64,000 bases of DNA from Ipomoea triloba (GCF_003576645.1 NC_044919.1:12900106-12964105), one strand, 5' to 3'; positions 23,710 to 35,119 are shown, numbered from the stretch's first letter. The notes: generated by a model not told the origin, from the sequence alone. Numbers and translations are program-made.

Positions 23710-23874
23710 GCATGCAGAGGTTACGTTGCCGAAATGAAGAAAAAGAACCCAGAATTGTGTTCACCATTTGCGCCAATGCCAACGAAGGAGAAAAATCCAG
23801 TTGATGAGAAGCAACCTACTCCACCAGAGAAATCAGCAGCCAGCGAAAATGAAATTGTTTTAAAGAAAGCATGA
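22293..23874 (+). CDS. Unit C small protein, 77 residues, two coding exons (GYVAEMKKK family)
   Basis: Exon A is 22293-22369 (ATG at 22293) and exon B is 23718-23874 (TGA). The exons join AG|A in phase to give 77 residues. The donor is GTATGC and the acceptor ATGCATGCAG. Exon A is Lys/Arg-rich (MDKRRQFKNF...). Exon B holds the family core GYVAEMKKKNPELCSPFAP and a Pro/Glu/Lys tail ending ENEIVLKKA. There is no signal peptide or membrane segment, and the protein looks small, charged and soluble. The start is chosen because units D and G have ATG at the same place after a conserved ATCATCAAACAAC. The intron contains a MULE and an (ATT)n run. I do not recognise the family and assign no function. 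Confidence 0.5.
22385..22435 (+). repeat. Microsatellite (CA)n then (TA)n
   Basis: About 15 CA units with one interruption, then about 10 TA units, just inside the unit C intron. Confidence 0.9.
22816..23544. mobile_element. Non-autonomous MULE in unit C intron
   Basis: Starts GGGAAAATGG, ends CATTTTCCC, with inverted repeats of about 310 and 250 bp (about 22816-23127 and 23294-23544; one arm has an extra 30-bp piece). A 10-bp target duplication TTTAGTAAAA lies at 22806-22815 and 23545-23554. Unit A preserves the empty site at about 4447-4458 (GATTTAGTAAAACATTC). No transposase. The long inverted repeats and 9-10 bp duplication indicate Mutator type. Confidence 0.9.
23626..23709 (+). repeat. 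(ATT)n / (GTTATT)n microsatellite
   Basis: About 28 trinucleotide units, with a middle stretch of TTATTG variants, directly before the last exon of unit C. Unit A has a short CATCATCATAATAATAG at the same place, and unit G a short (ATT)n. On the minus strand it gives a spurious poly-Asn frame. Confidence 0.9.
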
Positions 23875-24433
23875 GTGTTAGATTGATTTGGTGATATAGT
23901 ATGCATGACTATATTTTGGGAATAATTTTCAAATAAAGTCCCTTATGGACTACATACATTATTCCATTATTATATTATATTTGACATTAATGCATGGGAT
24001 TGAAGGAAATAATTGCATGACATTAAATTGCCTCAATAGATGATTGGTATATAGTGCCTTTTATTGTGTGCACCTTGTTATAGCATTGTGTGTATTATGT
24101 ATTTATTTGATGTGTGTGCATTGTAAACTTGGAACGTATGCATTATATTACATATGCGTGTGCATTTATTTGTGGTGTGGGTTGAACCTAATGATGTGTT
24201 CGTGCAGTAGACAGGTATGTGAAACAATTGGCGTTTTTTATACATGTTTTTATTACTGGTAGTGGTGGTGCATGATGTGTGTGTGCGCATTTCAATGTGA
24301 ACATGTATACAATGCAACGTATATGCGTGGCATGTGTGTACTATAGTACATATGCGTACGTGTGTATTTGTTTGTGTTGTGGTTTGCACCTAATGATGTT
24401 TTTGTGCACTATATGTTAATCGATTGCGGATTT
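23875..24433 (+). repeat. Unit C 3' region with GT-rich tandem repeats
   Basis: Begins AGTGTTAGATTGATTTGGTG and AAATAAAGTCCC (possible poly-A signal AATAAA). It is near-identical to 38587-39137 behind unit F. From about 24050 it is built of imperfect repeats of about 200 bp rich in GTGTGCAT. The third repeat is cut by an insertion at 24434 and resumes at 26580. Confidence 0.75.
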
Positions 24434-26178
24434 AATTCTATCATGTAGTTTAATTTTTATGATGTAAACTTTGGATCATATTCCTTGAATTGTCCACGAG
24501 GGTTAAGGAAAAGAAACTTGATTTCTTTAAGTTTTTTTTATCATAATGGTTGTAATGAATCTTATTGAATTAAAACTTTAGCGCACATGCAAGTTTTATG
24601 TCACTTGATTCTTCAACTCATTTGATAAATTGTTTCATCATAAAATAAAAATTTTCAGTTGAATCTAATTGAGTAAGACTTAAGCCCACAGACAAGTTTT
24701 ATGTCACTAGGTTCTTCTGACTATTTGGTAATTGAGATAAAATATTATCATAAGGATTTCTTAATTGGATTTAATAGAATTAAAACTTTAGCCCATAAGC
24801 AAGTTTTATGTCAATAAATCCTCAACCCATTAGATAATAAATTTATCACAATTTCTTAGAATTTGTAAATTTAGTTCAATTATAAATTCTAAGTTTCATG
24901 GTTTGCATTGGCAAACTATGTATGCAGTTACTTTTCAAAATTTAGCCACTTGGACTAACTATAGTAAGTGAGGTGATATGATATACTTATTTTGAATTCC
25001 AAGAATAAAATGTATCTTTTGAGCCAAATTCTAACTTGGTTTTGAAAGGTGTATTTTTATTGTTTTTTTAGTACGTCCAACTATGGTGGAGAATTATATC
25101 TTCATTATTTAGTTGAACTTTTATTGGAACCAAATATTGATTATTTAGTATGCCCAACTAATGGTGAGGAATTATATCTTCATTTATTAGTTGGTCAAAT
25201 CAATTATGAGTATGTATATCATTAATTTTGCTAAAAAAACAGTGGAGTGATCATTTAGAAAAAGATCATTAAGATGCTCCACTGAAGATATGGATTTAAT
25301 AATTGTCTTCATACATCCCAATGCAAATTGGATTGTATGTCAAACAATAAGTCCAAAAGATTCCACAAGTATTAATCTTTAATTTGTTCATATAAATTCA
25401 TAAGTTCAAATTATTGGACATTTAGTTGTGCAACATGTTTATGAAAATGTTGTAACAATATTAAAGAATTTATTAGAACAAAATCATTTAACTTGTGGTG
25501 TATTGTTATTCTTTAGCGTTTAATAGAGTATTTAGTTTCTTTAAAATTGATCCTGGGCCATTTTGATAAGGCTAAAAAAAAATTTGAGAGACATGAAAGT
25601 ATGAATCATAAATGTTTAGTTAATTTTAAAGTGGATATTGTGATTATTTGGGAAGTTATGGTGTATGTTAAGATTCCAAATTTATGGACTTAGAGTTTTT
25701 TTGTTTATTCTCTAAGTTATTGGAATGGTTTTGTGACTTAACTATCTTTTGGCTATTTTAATGAGTGGGAGTGACAAACGTGTCAACTCCAAGCTCAAAG
25801 CTGTCAGAGGTAGTGTTTAAGTTCAGTTATAAAGAAGTCATGGAATACAGTTAGTATTATGCTAACATGAAGAAATATCCACTTAAGGCATGCTTTTAAG
25901 GATTTTAGAGATCATATAGTATACTTTTGTACAAATATTTTAGATGATTTCTTTTCTTCAGTTGTGCACATAATATATTTTGAGAACCAACCCTTAAGTT
26001 ACCGAGAATAAACATTGAGTTTGTTCATGAGTTGCCTAAGTTGGAGAATTAAAATGCATGTGACCATAATGGATATTACTCTGTAAAATAGAGGACTTAT
26101 CACTATGATTCGTGTGTTTTGTTCTTTGACGAGGGTTGTGCTAGTACTTGCACCAAGTGGGAGAATGTAAGATTTTTC

Positions 26179-26254
<76 letters not shown>

Positions 26255-26579
26255 GGCCTTAATTAAGTGGTGCAAGTTGACTACGCTTATTAAGTGGTTT
26301 GGTTGGACTAAATAACTACTAGTTGTTATTCAATCCGACTCTACGCCTATATAAGCCAGTATTAATGGGATACAGGATAAGCATTGTATAGCACATACAG
26401 TTCACGGTACTCATACTGCTCAGTAGACAACATTACACCATCAAATATGGCTAACGGTCTACCATTCAAGAGGCATCACATCAACTGTGGCTGGAGATCA
26501 ACACTGCTTCCGCTTTCGCTATTACGAGGTTAGGTTTCTCGTAAACTACTTTGTATGGTTAGAATATTTATATCTAACA
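24434..26579 (+). mobile_element. Non-coding LTR-retroelement remnant (internal part plus 3' LTR)
   Basis: Inserted in the GT-rich repeat: the uninterrupted sequence is at about 39137. The last part shows a polypurine tract AAGTGGGAGAA followed by TGTAAGAT... (26166), and the LTR ends ATCTAACA at 26579. Upstream, 24450-26160 matches 53620-55350. No gag or pol similarity is seen. Several internal repeats of AAAACTTTAGCCCACAGGCA type occur. The 5' LTR is missing. A (TA)n run of about 70 bp lies at about 26183-26250, inside the LTR. Confidence 0.6.
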
Positions 26580-26746
26580 TTTTGGTCCTTATTTTCCCTG
26601 GTGGTGGTGGTGGATGCATGATGTGTATGTCTGCATTTTAATATGAACGCGTGCACAATGCAATGTATAAGTGTGGCATGTATGCACAACAACACATATG
26701 TGTATGCATTTGTTTGCGGTGTGGTTTGTATTTAATTATATATAGT
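26580..26746 (+). repeat. Continuation of the GT-rich unit C repeat
   Basis: Resumes at TTTTGGTCCTTATTTTCC and (GGT)n, matching 39150-39320 of unit F. Non-coding. Confidence 0.6.
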
Positions 26747-27090
26747 AGAGTTCAAGTGTGGCCGCGCCATAACGTACAGTCAGTGCAGCCACACCACTAG
26801 GTATACAAATATACACCACCCAAATTTAGAAAATGAACAACACAAATATGCACCACTAGGTATGCATCATCAAAAAACACACCACAAGGTATGCAAATAT
26901 ACACCACACAGTGTTCGAAAATGGACAATTAGGGACATGGGAGTTATGGTGCATTATTTTGGGTGTATTGTATATTTTTTGGTGTTTTTGAGCATTTTCA
27001 ATGTTGTGCATTTTTCTAACACTAGTGGTGTATTTTGTTAACACTAGTGGTCTAGATTGACATAAGTTAAAATGATATTGTAGATTGATA
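26747..27090. mobile_element. MITE-like element with GTGTGGCCG ends
   Basis: TTCAAGTGTGGCCGCGCC followed by many CACCAC/GGTGTATTT phrases resembles the palindromic element at 59860-60080 (TTCAAATGTGGCCGTGC). The inner part can fold (CACCACTAGGTAT against ACACTAGTGGTG). Small and non-coding. Outer limits are uncertain. Confidence 0.45.
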
Positions 27091-27179
27091 TTGAAAATGT
27101 ATTGATTTTTAGATAGATATGAATAACTTAAAAAATTATTGATATCGTTAATCAATATGTTGAATCAATTCATAAGATG

Positions 27180-28252
27180 CCAATCAATAATGAAAAAGAA
27201 TTACTTAAATAAATCTTTATTAACTAACCATTTTGGTTAAACCGTCCAATGAATCGAAATACAATTACGTAGTATTAAATTAACCAAACAAGATCATTTT
27301 TTTAATTCATTTGTGTGAGAATTTGAAATTTTAGTATTTATTTTCTATGCATTTAATACTCAAGAGAAAAATATTTCATAGTCTTAAATTTGCCATACAT
27401 TTATTATGCAAGGGCAGAATAAGTAAAAAATATATCTCTTAATCATTTTATTAAATATATACTATATATGGGAAATCTTCATATTTGGTGAAAATTGAAA
27501 ACCAATTTTGGAATTTGAATAAATGTATATGATATTGTAATAAATATTCTTCTCGTTTTTATAAATGTTGTGCATTTACCTTCTGTTTTCCATTTTCTTT
27601 TTCTTTATTCCATTCTCTAATTTTTATTTTCGAGTTTGGAAAACATATTCAGTAACACTAATTATATACATTCATTTCCGAATTCAAAATTTCAAGAACA
27701 TATACAAAATTATGAATTTAATCACAAATTTAAAATTTTGAGTGATTTTTTAGATCAAATATTCAAATTATTTTTGAATTTGTTTGTTTTAAGTGGAACC
27801 TGTACAATTTTAAAATTCTAGCCTTGAATATTTGAAATTTTAACATCCAATATCAAGGTCATGTATGTTGCTATATGCACCTAATCTATGATATAACTAA
27901 TGATATATGATGAGATCAACTCGTGAGTAACGACAACATTTTGTTCAGCTTTGCATTTAATAATAACAGTTGTATGTATATGCCAGCGCAAATCGGCTTG
28001 TAGCATGCAAAGACGGTTTCTTTGAAGACCCAAATTATTTGTTCTAACTTGCTCTACCGCGTGACGATTTAAGACAAACCTACAAAGTTTAACTTACCTT
28101 AACATGTGAAACCTGTAAAGCATGCTTCTTTGCGGGACAAAATAATTTTTTTCTAACTTGCTTTACCGTGGAAAGTTCAAAACCAGCCCACAGAATTTTT
28201 AACATGTACCCCTAGTTTTACTCCTTTAGCTTCCGTTCTTCGATCACTCCCC
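27180..28252 (+). repeat. Unit D upstream region
   Basis: Collinear with units B, C and F but more diverged: ATATATGGGAAATCTTCATA, then ATGTATGTTGCTATATGCAC, GGCTTGTAGCATGCAAAGAC, one to two copies of the 109-bp repeat, then CCCCTAGTTTTACTCCTT. Non-coding. Confidence 0.7.
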
Positions 28253-28345
28253 TCAATAAGAGTTTCATTCTACAACCAGATGCCTAGACCTCTACTCACG
28301 TCACTGCTTGACTGCTTCTGCCTTTTTCATCATCGGCTACCCAAG
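28253..28345 (+). promoter_or_regulatory. Unit D degenerate TATA region and first exon, cut by an LTR at the donor
   Basis: The TATA box is CAATAAG here instead of TATAAG. The leader runs to CATCGGCTACCCAAG. In units B, C and F this is followed by GTAA, the splice donor; here a solo LTR follows at once. The donor GTAATA survives at 29830 after the duplicated CCAAG. Confidence 0.55.
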
Positions 28346-29824
28346 TGATGGGTGTAGTTTTCGCGGTGGATGGAAAGAAATAGATGTTAAAACGAAAAGA
28401 AGTTCCCGAGTATCGTTCTCAAAGGACGGCAAGGAGGGAATTTGAGCGGTAAGGGGATTAAGCACAAGAGTGTTTAGTGTTTGAAAGCTAACCCAAGCAT
28501 AGTAAGGAATGTGCACGAAACATAATGCAAATAAGGAACAAAACGTTGGAAACAAACAATTGGAAAGGAGGATTTGGACCTTGCAACTCATATAGGTATC
28601 CTTGATTTCCTAAGATATTAGGCTAGCAACACTTAGATTATGAAAATGAGATAAGGTCACCAACACCACCGCCACTCTCGTGGTCAATGGACTCACTCCT
28701 TAGACCGTAATGTCATCCTTGTGATCACTAGGCTAGGAGAGGCATTTTGTCAAACACGTTATGTGCCTCTTATCTTCCACTTCTCCCTTTTCTCAGAGGT
28801 GAGAGGGAAATGTGCTAGGCTAGGCTAAGGAGTAACTCTACTCTCGTAGATGAGACTCCTTCTCCAAACACCTCTCATATAGGTTGATCACCCCTACACA
28901 AGAGTCAAAGTGGATCACCACTCACACAATCAAACTCATAATCAAGCAATTGCAAAACCTAATTGATCAATTCAAAGCTCAAGAACATCCATACAACATT
29001 GCTCAATCCAAATCCACAAAGATCTATCTAATCATACTTGGAATTGAAATAGCAAAAGGTAAAAGTAATGACAAGAAATTAAAAGGAAGACTTAGCTAGG
29101 AATTGAACTTTGAATTTGAACTTGAACTTGAAATTGAACTTTAATCTTGAACTTGAATGTAGATCACAATCTTGCACCAATGGAATTCTTCTCTAATTCT
29201 AATCTAAACCTAAGAATTGTAATGTGGAGTGATTTGGGAGAGTTCTCTCTAGGCTAATCCTAGAGAGAGAAAGTCTAAAATGATCTAAAACTGAAGTGTG
29301 ATGGATCCCCCGCAAAATGGTTCAATTCCCCTTTTAAATCTCGCCCAACTGCTGAATTTTCCGCGATGGACGCACGGCTGGACGCGCATCCACTGCGCGC
29401 CAGCGTGCTTTTTTGCTGCACAGACTCCAAACTTCAGAGGGCTGAAAGTTGGACGCGGGCGTCCACCCCGCGTCCGCTGCGCGTCCACATCAGACCTCTG
29501 TTCTGCTGTCAAACTTCTGCAAGTGATATTTCGGACGCATGGGTGGACGCGCGTCCACTGCGCGTCCACCGCGCGTCCACTGCAGTCCTGGCCTAATTTT
29601 GCTCCAACTTTGGTTCGTTCTTCACTTATCTGAAATGTTGTCATTTCCTGCCCTTTTTGCACATCTTTTACCTACAAAACAATTAGCCAAGCGTGGAACG
29701 GGGTCTAATAGCAATGTCAATCATTCTAACGCAATAAAGGGACAAATCAATCACAAAAGCAACGAATTGTGCACTAGACGATCCGATAATGACCTTATAA
29801 AGATGGCATCTTTTGCACTTATCA
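28346..29824 (-). mobile_element. Solo LTR, 1479 bp, at the exon 1 splice donor of unit D
   Basis: Begins TGATGGGTGTAG and ends GCACTTATCA, so has TG...CA ends, with a 5-bp target duplication CCAAG (28341-28345, 29825-29829). No internal retrotransposon region is present. It contains clusters of GGACGCGCGTCC palindromes (about 29365-29580). On the complementary strand it starts TGATAAGTGCAAAAGATGCC with TATAAGG nearby, so minus orientation is preferred. A truncated relative is at 5354-6359. The overlapping open frames arise from the GC-rich palindromes. Confidence 0.88.
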
Positions 29825-29829
29825 CCAAG

Positions 29830-30520
29830 GTAATAGTGTATTAGTATCTAGTTATTGTTTGTTCTGTTTTCTTGAATTTGTAATTTAGGTTAAAAATTTT
29901 AAGCAAGAGAATTAATTACCTAGCAAATTAGATTATTTTTGGGGTTTTGTACTTTTTATGTGATAACAAATTTTTAAAAAAATCTTTTCTTTTCATGCTA
30001 ATGGTGTTCATTTAATTTTAATCATTTGATGAGTTTATTGTGTTTCTAACTATTTTAGATTTATGCACTATTAGATATGTTTTTGAATCAAGCATATTTG
30101 CCCATTCTTATGACTTGATTTAGTGAATAGTTTAAATTTTAATTGGCATTTGGCCTATAAGCTATGTTTGAATATGTTTACCCATTGAATATGTTTACCT
30201 GTTGAATTCAAGCTATGCAATTTTCATTCATTTAATAAATTACTTCTGTTGTACTTTTCATTTTTTTTCATTATTTATTTATTTATTTATTTTTGTAAAA
30301 TGATTTCAAACTTTTGGGATCGGATTAAAATTTGTGTATTTTGAAAAGATCAGAGGAATTGATAGGTCTCACAGGGAAGAAAAATGGAACCTTAGCTTGT
30401 ACCAAAAATGAAACCTTACTCCCAAAAATATACTTCTTAGGAAATTCAATTGTATGTTATTGTTGTTTTCTTATTAAAATATTTTAAAATTATAGAGAAC
30501 TTTATCATCAAACAACCATC
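29830..30520 (+). other. Unit D leader intron(s)
   Basis: Matches the unit C intron. It contains the acceptor AAAAGATCAG followed by AGGAATTGATAGG (about 30354), as in unit C. No hinge exon. Confidence 0.5.
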
Positions 30521-30696
30521 ATGGATCATGGACAAAACATGGATACAGTTTTGGCTCTTCCTGCAAACCCCAAAGCTAATTCGTTCATCAAAAGGTATAC
30601 CAAATTTCTTGTTTGTCTCAATACTCTTAATGTTTCAAGCATTGCAAGATATATATAATTTCCTATTTGAATTATTTAATATACTGAAACAAAGTT

Positions 30697-30729
<33 letters not shown>

Positions 30730-31174
30730 TATTAGAATTATTAAAAAGAAGGACAATGACTAAAATCGAAAGGAAAATAATGATATAGTAACTAGCAGTG
30801 TTTACAAGATCTAAACCAAGTTTACTCAAATTTATTGCATTTTAATATCTCAGCGCAACAAACTTGAGTGCATTTTTTCAAAATTTTGTGTGCACTGTTA
30901 GTTATTAGTAGGAGAATGATATAGTGTGTGTGTATATATATATATATACATAGAAAAACCCTCAAATGTGACACCGTTAATGTAATTCTTAATTATGATT
31001 ATTATTTTTAAATATTGCTTTTATGGGTGCAGGGGGTACGTTGCTAAAATGAAGGAGAAAACCCCAGAATTGTGTTCCCCATTTGCTCCAGTATCAACCA
31101 ATGAGGCAATTCCAGCAAATCCTATTGATGAGCATAAAACTTCTCCAATAGAGAAACCTTCAGCTACTATCTGA
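30521..31174 (+). CDS. Unit D small protein, 71 residues, two coding exons (GYVAEMKKK family)
   Basis: Exon A is 30521-30594 (ATG after ATCATCAAACAACCATC) and exon B is 31033-31174 (TGA at 31172). They join AG|G in phase for 71 residues. The core reads GYVAKMKEKTPELCSPFAP, followed by a longer Ser/Pro/Glu tail (EAIPANPIDEHKTSPIEKP) that lacks the KKA end of unit C. Exon A (MDHGQNMDTVLALPANPKAN...) differs strongly from those of C and G, although the splice site and the SFIKR end are kept. Donor GTATAC, acceptor GGGTGCAG. No targeting signal. This is the most diverged intact member. Function unknown. Confidence 0.5.
30690..30728 (+). repeat. Poly-T run
   Basis: About 35 T in the intron of unit D, possibly the tail of a minus-strand retroelement insertion. 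Confidence 0.85.
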
Positions 31175-33232
31175 AACTGAGTGCTCTCTGCCAATCTTTG
31201 CAATCTCTGAAGAACTTATTGGGGAAACATAACGATTTCTCATATATATGAAGCTAGCTAGAACTTGTTGTAGGAAATATATGCTTTGTGGTGCAACTTA
31301 TAATTGACAATCCAATTGTTGGAAAAATTGACTTAATTTATTTGACATTTAAAATGGTCATTTTGTTGTATTATTCTAATATTTATTTGGGTCTGGTATC
31401 AAAGTGGATTCATGTTTTCCTAAGTGAGAGGTTTAATTTTATATATTAGGTACTTAAAATATATAATGAGTGAATTAAAAATTGTTATTCAAAGTTTACT
31501 CATTTGTGATTGGAAAAATGAAGTTGGAATGTTTTTTAGTAGCCTTTGTCTAAGGTTAGATTAGAATTGAAAGGGATGCGATTTTCACTAGTATATATAT
31601 ACAATTATACTTTGTCAAGAGTTTCAATAATTGTATAACATAATGGCTCTATCTTGCGTGTAAGGGATGCAAAACGAGCCCAAAAGTTTGGACTTGTGTG
31701 CACGAGTTACCCAAACGCATTGAATGTTCGTCCGAAAATTGACAGTCCAGACAATTAAGCTAAAGTTTTGCCAAATTTCACATTATTTTTTTAAAGTGTT
31801 GAGAACATGTACTGCTGAGAGAAGCAGCACCGGTTTGTAATTCCAACCAGTATATAAGTTTTTGAACCATTATTTTTTGGGCCAATAAAGGTTTGCGAAA
31901 CCTCTACTGTGTGAAGCAGTATATAAGTTTTTGAAACTTATACTATGTAAATAGCTCCCGTTTTAAATCTTGTGTTATATTTCCGATGCACTATAAATAT
32001 GGTCGAAAAAATCGCTAAGCGCTCCTCGGACGTTCAGGGAGCGTTTAGCGCTTAGGACGTATGCCTAGCCGGGGATTAATCGGTGCTAGGAATTTAAGAT
32101 AAAAAAGGAAATCCATATATAACAAACACAAAATATAAGATCAAAGCTAAATATTAAAAGAAAATAAGGAAGTCGTAATGAAATAAAAGTAGAGAGATGA
32201 CTTATATATTTGATGATGAAAATGTAAATCCAATCTTCAATCCTTGCTTCAACAATGAAAAGGAAATTGAATATAACTACAACTTGAATTGAAAGTGCAA
32301 TTGTAATTGAAATTGACTGGAAAAGTAAAATCTAGGGTCCTAAGAAATTGGTAGTTGAATTCTATAGAGTAACTAACTAATGAATAAAAAATCTAAAAGT
32401 GTAAAAGTTCAAAAGTCTCCAAAATAAAATCTTATTTATCTTATTTATATTTTTCAGGAAACGTTGCATCATGATACACTCTCATGCCGTGATGACGCCT
32501 CATGACAACCTTGATCGCCTCATAGAAGATTGCTTCACGCCACACCATTACACCATAATACTTGCTCTTGGATGTTTCCTTCACGAGCTCTTGTTATGTG
32601 TGATGACCACTCTTGATATCAGAGATTGCCTTTGGGATATTTTTTCACAAACTTCTACTTTGTAGTAGCACCTATACTATTGTCAAACTTGTGTTATATT
32701 CAACTAACTAGAAATTGCAACGAAGCTTAACATACATCTACAAATTGCAAAAAGTAATATTGACTTCCCTGGAAAAGGAATTGCAAAAAGCTAAGCAACA
32801 AGTGTTAAATAGGTTTAATTTTTATAGGTCTACACTTGCTACTCTTCCTCTTTATATCTTTCCAAATTGAGATGTTGGTCGGTTAACACATGCATATTGA
32901 TTTTCTCAAACTTGTTGACTCAACTTCTAGATGTTAATCTTGATTGTTACTTGAGTCTAGTTTACTAATAAGCTAGATAGTTTTTGAAATCTCTTGCGCT
33001 CGAGAAATTATAATTTTTTTATCAAAACAGTTACAAACCATATATTTATCTATCTTGAGTTGGGCTATTTATAGATGCCATTAAAATTGTTTATTGGAGG
33101 GAAAACAAAATTTAAACGGCCATCATTCTCGAATATGTTGTGAACAGTGTACAGTGTAGTTGCCCTCTTCTTGAATTCAAGCCATGTGTTTTACATTAGG
33201 TCTTAAATTTCTAGACAATAACACATTTTACT
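31175..33232. other. Unit D 3' flank and unrecognised sequence
   Basis: 31175-31980 is AT-rich flank. 31995-32095 has AGCGCT/AGGCG-type phrases (CGCTAAGCGCTCC and its partial mirror GGAGCGTTTAGCGCTTAGG), an inverted repeat of about 17 bp. 32100-33230 shows no coding or transposon signal I recognise; the open frame at 32471-32665 has no family features. Confidence 0.4.
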
Positions 33233-34080
33233 CTTTTCAGATATATGTATTATTTTTTCACTATGTTTCAGACCTATAAAATGATAGTATAGAATCTAAC
33301 ACACAAATTATAAGTTTATTTTAGATCATGCAAACATAACATTCTTTCTTTGACACAAGAAAAACTGGTATTGTATATTGATACTTAAATGCAATAATTT
33401 TGAGATAGATGTCAATAACTTTAAAAAATTATTGATATCTTTAATCAATTACTATGATGCCAAAAATGTTAAAGAAATACTTAATTCAATCTTTATTAAC
33501 TAACCATTTTGGTTGGACCGTTCAATGAATTGAATCAAAGTACAATTGCAGAATTAACCCAACCACATTATATTTTTGTTAACTCATTTTTTTAAGAATT
33601 TGAAATTCCAATATTTCTCATGTATGCATTTAATATTCAATACATAAATATCTCATACTCTTAAATTTGCAATACATTTATTATGCACGGAAAAAAAAGA
33701 AAAAAATCATAATCAATGTATTTATAAATATATACTATATATGATAAATCTTTGTATTTGGTCAAAATTGAAAAATAATTTTGGGATTTCAATAAATGTA
33801 GGTCATTGTACTAAATATTCTTTTAATTTTGTAAATATTGTGCATTTACATCGTATTTAAAGTTTTCCATATTTTTTTATATTTTATAAAAAGAAAATTG
33901 ATTTGCACGAGTTAGTTTGAACATCCAGACGAAATATGTAGAGAAGATATTATGTAAGAGGGTAAAAAATTATTTGTTGTAACTTGCTTCACGGCGGGAT
34001 GATTTAGGACCAGCCCACAGGATTTAACCTACTTTAATATCCCTAGTTTTACCCGTTCCACCTCCGCTCCTCTCTCCCTC
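33233..34080 (+). repeat. Unit E upstream region (second promoter subtype)
   Basis: Collinear with 55735-56590 (unit G), starting at CAGATATATGT and ATTTTTTCACTATGTTTCAG. It shares TATATATGATAAATCTTTG and AACATCCAGACGAAATATG with the B/C/F subtype. Non-coding. Confidence 0.7.
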
Positions 34081-34192
34081 TATAAGAGTTTCAACCCTCT
34101 GCTAGGCACTCAAACCTCCCCTGTTGTACTGCTGCTTGTGCTCTTGCCCTGGTCTTCTCTTCAACTTCTCCTCCCAATTTTAATCACTCAAG
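34081..34192 (+). promoter_or_regulatory. Unit E TATA box and non-coding first exon
   Basis: TATAAGAGTTTC at 34081. The leader ends TTTTAATCACTCAAG with donor GTAATT at 34193. The leader differs from subtype 1 but ends in the same CAAG|GTAA. No coding exon follows: the unit is cut at about 34822. Confidence 0.55.
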
Positions 34193-34825
34193 GTAATTTA
34201 CTATGTTAGTCCCTAATTCTTATTTGTTTCATTTTCTTGAATTTTGAGTTGAAGTTAAAAAAAAAAATTAAGCAAGAGAATGACTTTTCGAATTGGATTC
34301 ATTTTTAGGGTTGTGTACTTTATGTGATAGCTATTTTAAAAAGATCTTTTCTTTTTGTGCTAATGAGTAGAGTGTGACTTTCTTATTCGATTTTGACAAT
34401 AGACTGACTTAGTCATGCTGGATGGACCTTTGGTGAATGTTGAGACCAATTGGATCAAATTGTTTTATACAGAAAAAGCAATGTATTTTTAATTCGTTCC
34501 TTGTTTAAAATTGATTAAATGTTAATTGTATGATAAGTTGATTGTTTTTTGAATTGTTTTAAATTTATATGAGATTAGATATGTGTTTGATGGAACATCA
34601 AAATTAAATATTTTACACTTATAACACTTACACTTATAAATTTTGGTCAGATCATAGAGGGACAAATTCATTTGTTTTTCAAAACCAATATAGATTGATG
34701 TTGAAAAGTACAGATTTTGAGATAGATTTCAATAATTTTAAAAAGTATCGATATCTCTAATCAATATGTGTTCAATCAATTACTTAGTTATACAAATGTC
34801 AATAATGTCAGAAATTTACTCCTTT
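34193..34825 (+). other. Unit E intron, ending at a recombination junction
   Basis: Matches unit G 56718-57360 up to AAATTTACTCCTTT. It then switches to GCGAGTCC..., sequence of the B/C upstream repeat. The coding exons of unit E are therefore missing. Confidence 0.65.
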
Positions 34826-34868
34826 GCGAGTCCAAGATAATTTGCTTTAATTTGCTTTATCGTGGAAG

Positions 34869-35119
34869 GCAAATTATTGTGTGGACCATAATAAAATGTA
34901 CATTTTTAATGTACTAAATGTACATTATTTTTGTACTGAATGTACATTATTTTTATACTATAAAGATAATGTACATTCAGTACACAAATAATGTACATCC
35001 CCTGAATATAATGTTCATTATTTTTATACTGAATGTACATTATTTTTATATTGAATATGCATTATTTGATAGTATGGTCCACACAGCTATGTGGACCATG
35101 GTCCACACAATAATGATTG
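34869..35119. mobile_element. MITE with ATTATTGTGTGGACCAT ends (Mutator-like duplication)
   Basis: Inverted ends ATTATTGTGTGGACCAT and complement. A target duplication ATCGTGGAAG (34859-34868, 35120-35129) matches the single CCGTGGAAG at the same place in unit C. The interior is built of ATGTACATTATTTTTATACT repeats. About 250 bp and non-coding. A 9-10 bp duplication suggests a MULE-derived MITE. Confidence 0.8.

Noticed and set aside
23573..23782. Poly-asparagine protein on the minus strand
   Set aside because: It is the complement of the (ATT)n microsatellite and the unit C last exon.
24044..24389. Cys/Tyr-rich or His/Thr-rich frames
   Set aside because: Products of GTGTGCAT-rich tandem repeats; both strands are open for this reason.
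29285..29844. Four overlapping frames in the solo LTR
   Set aside because: Same palindromic LTR sequence; the frames exist on both strands and show no conserved motif.
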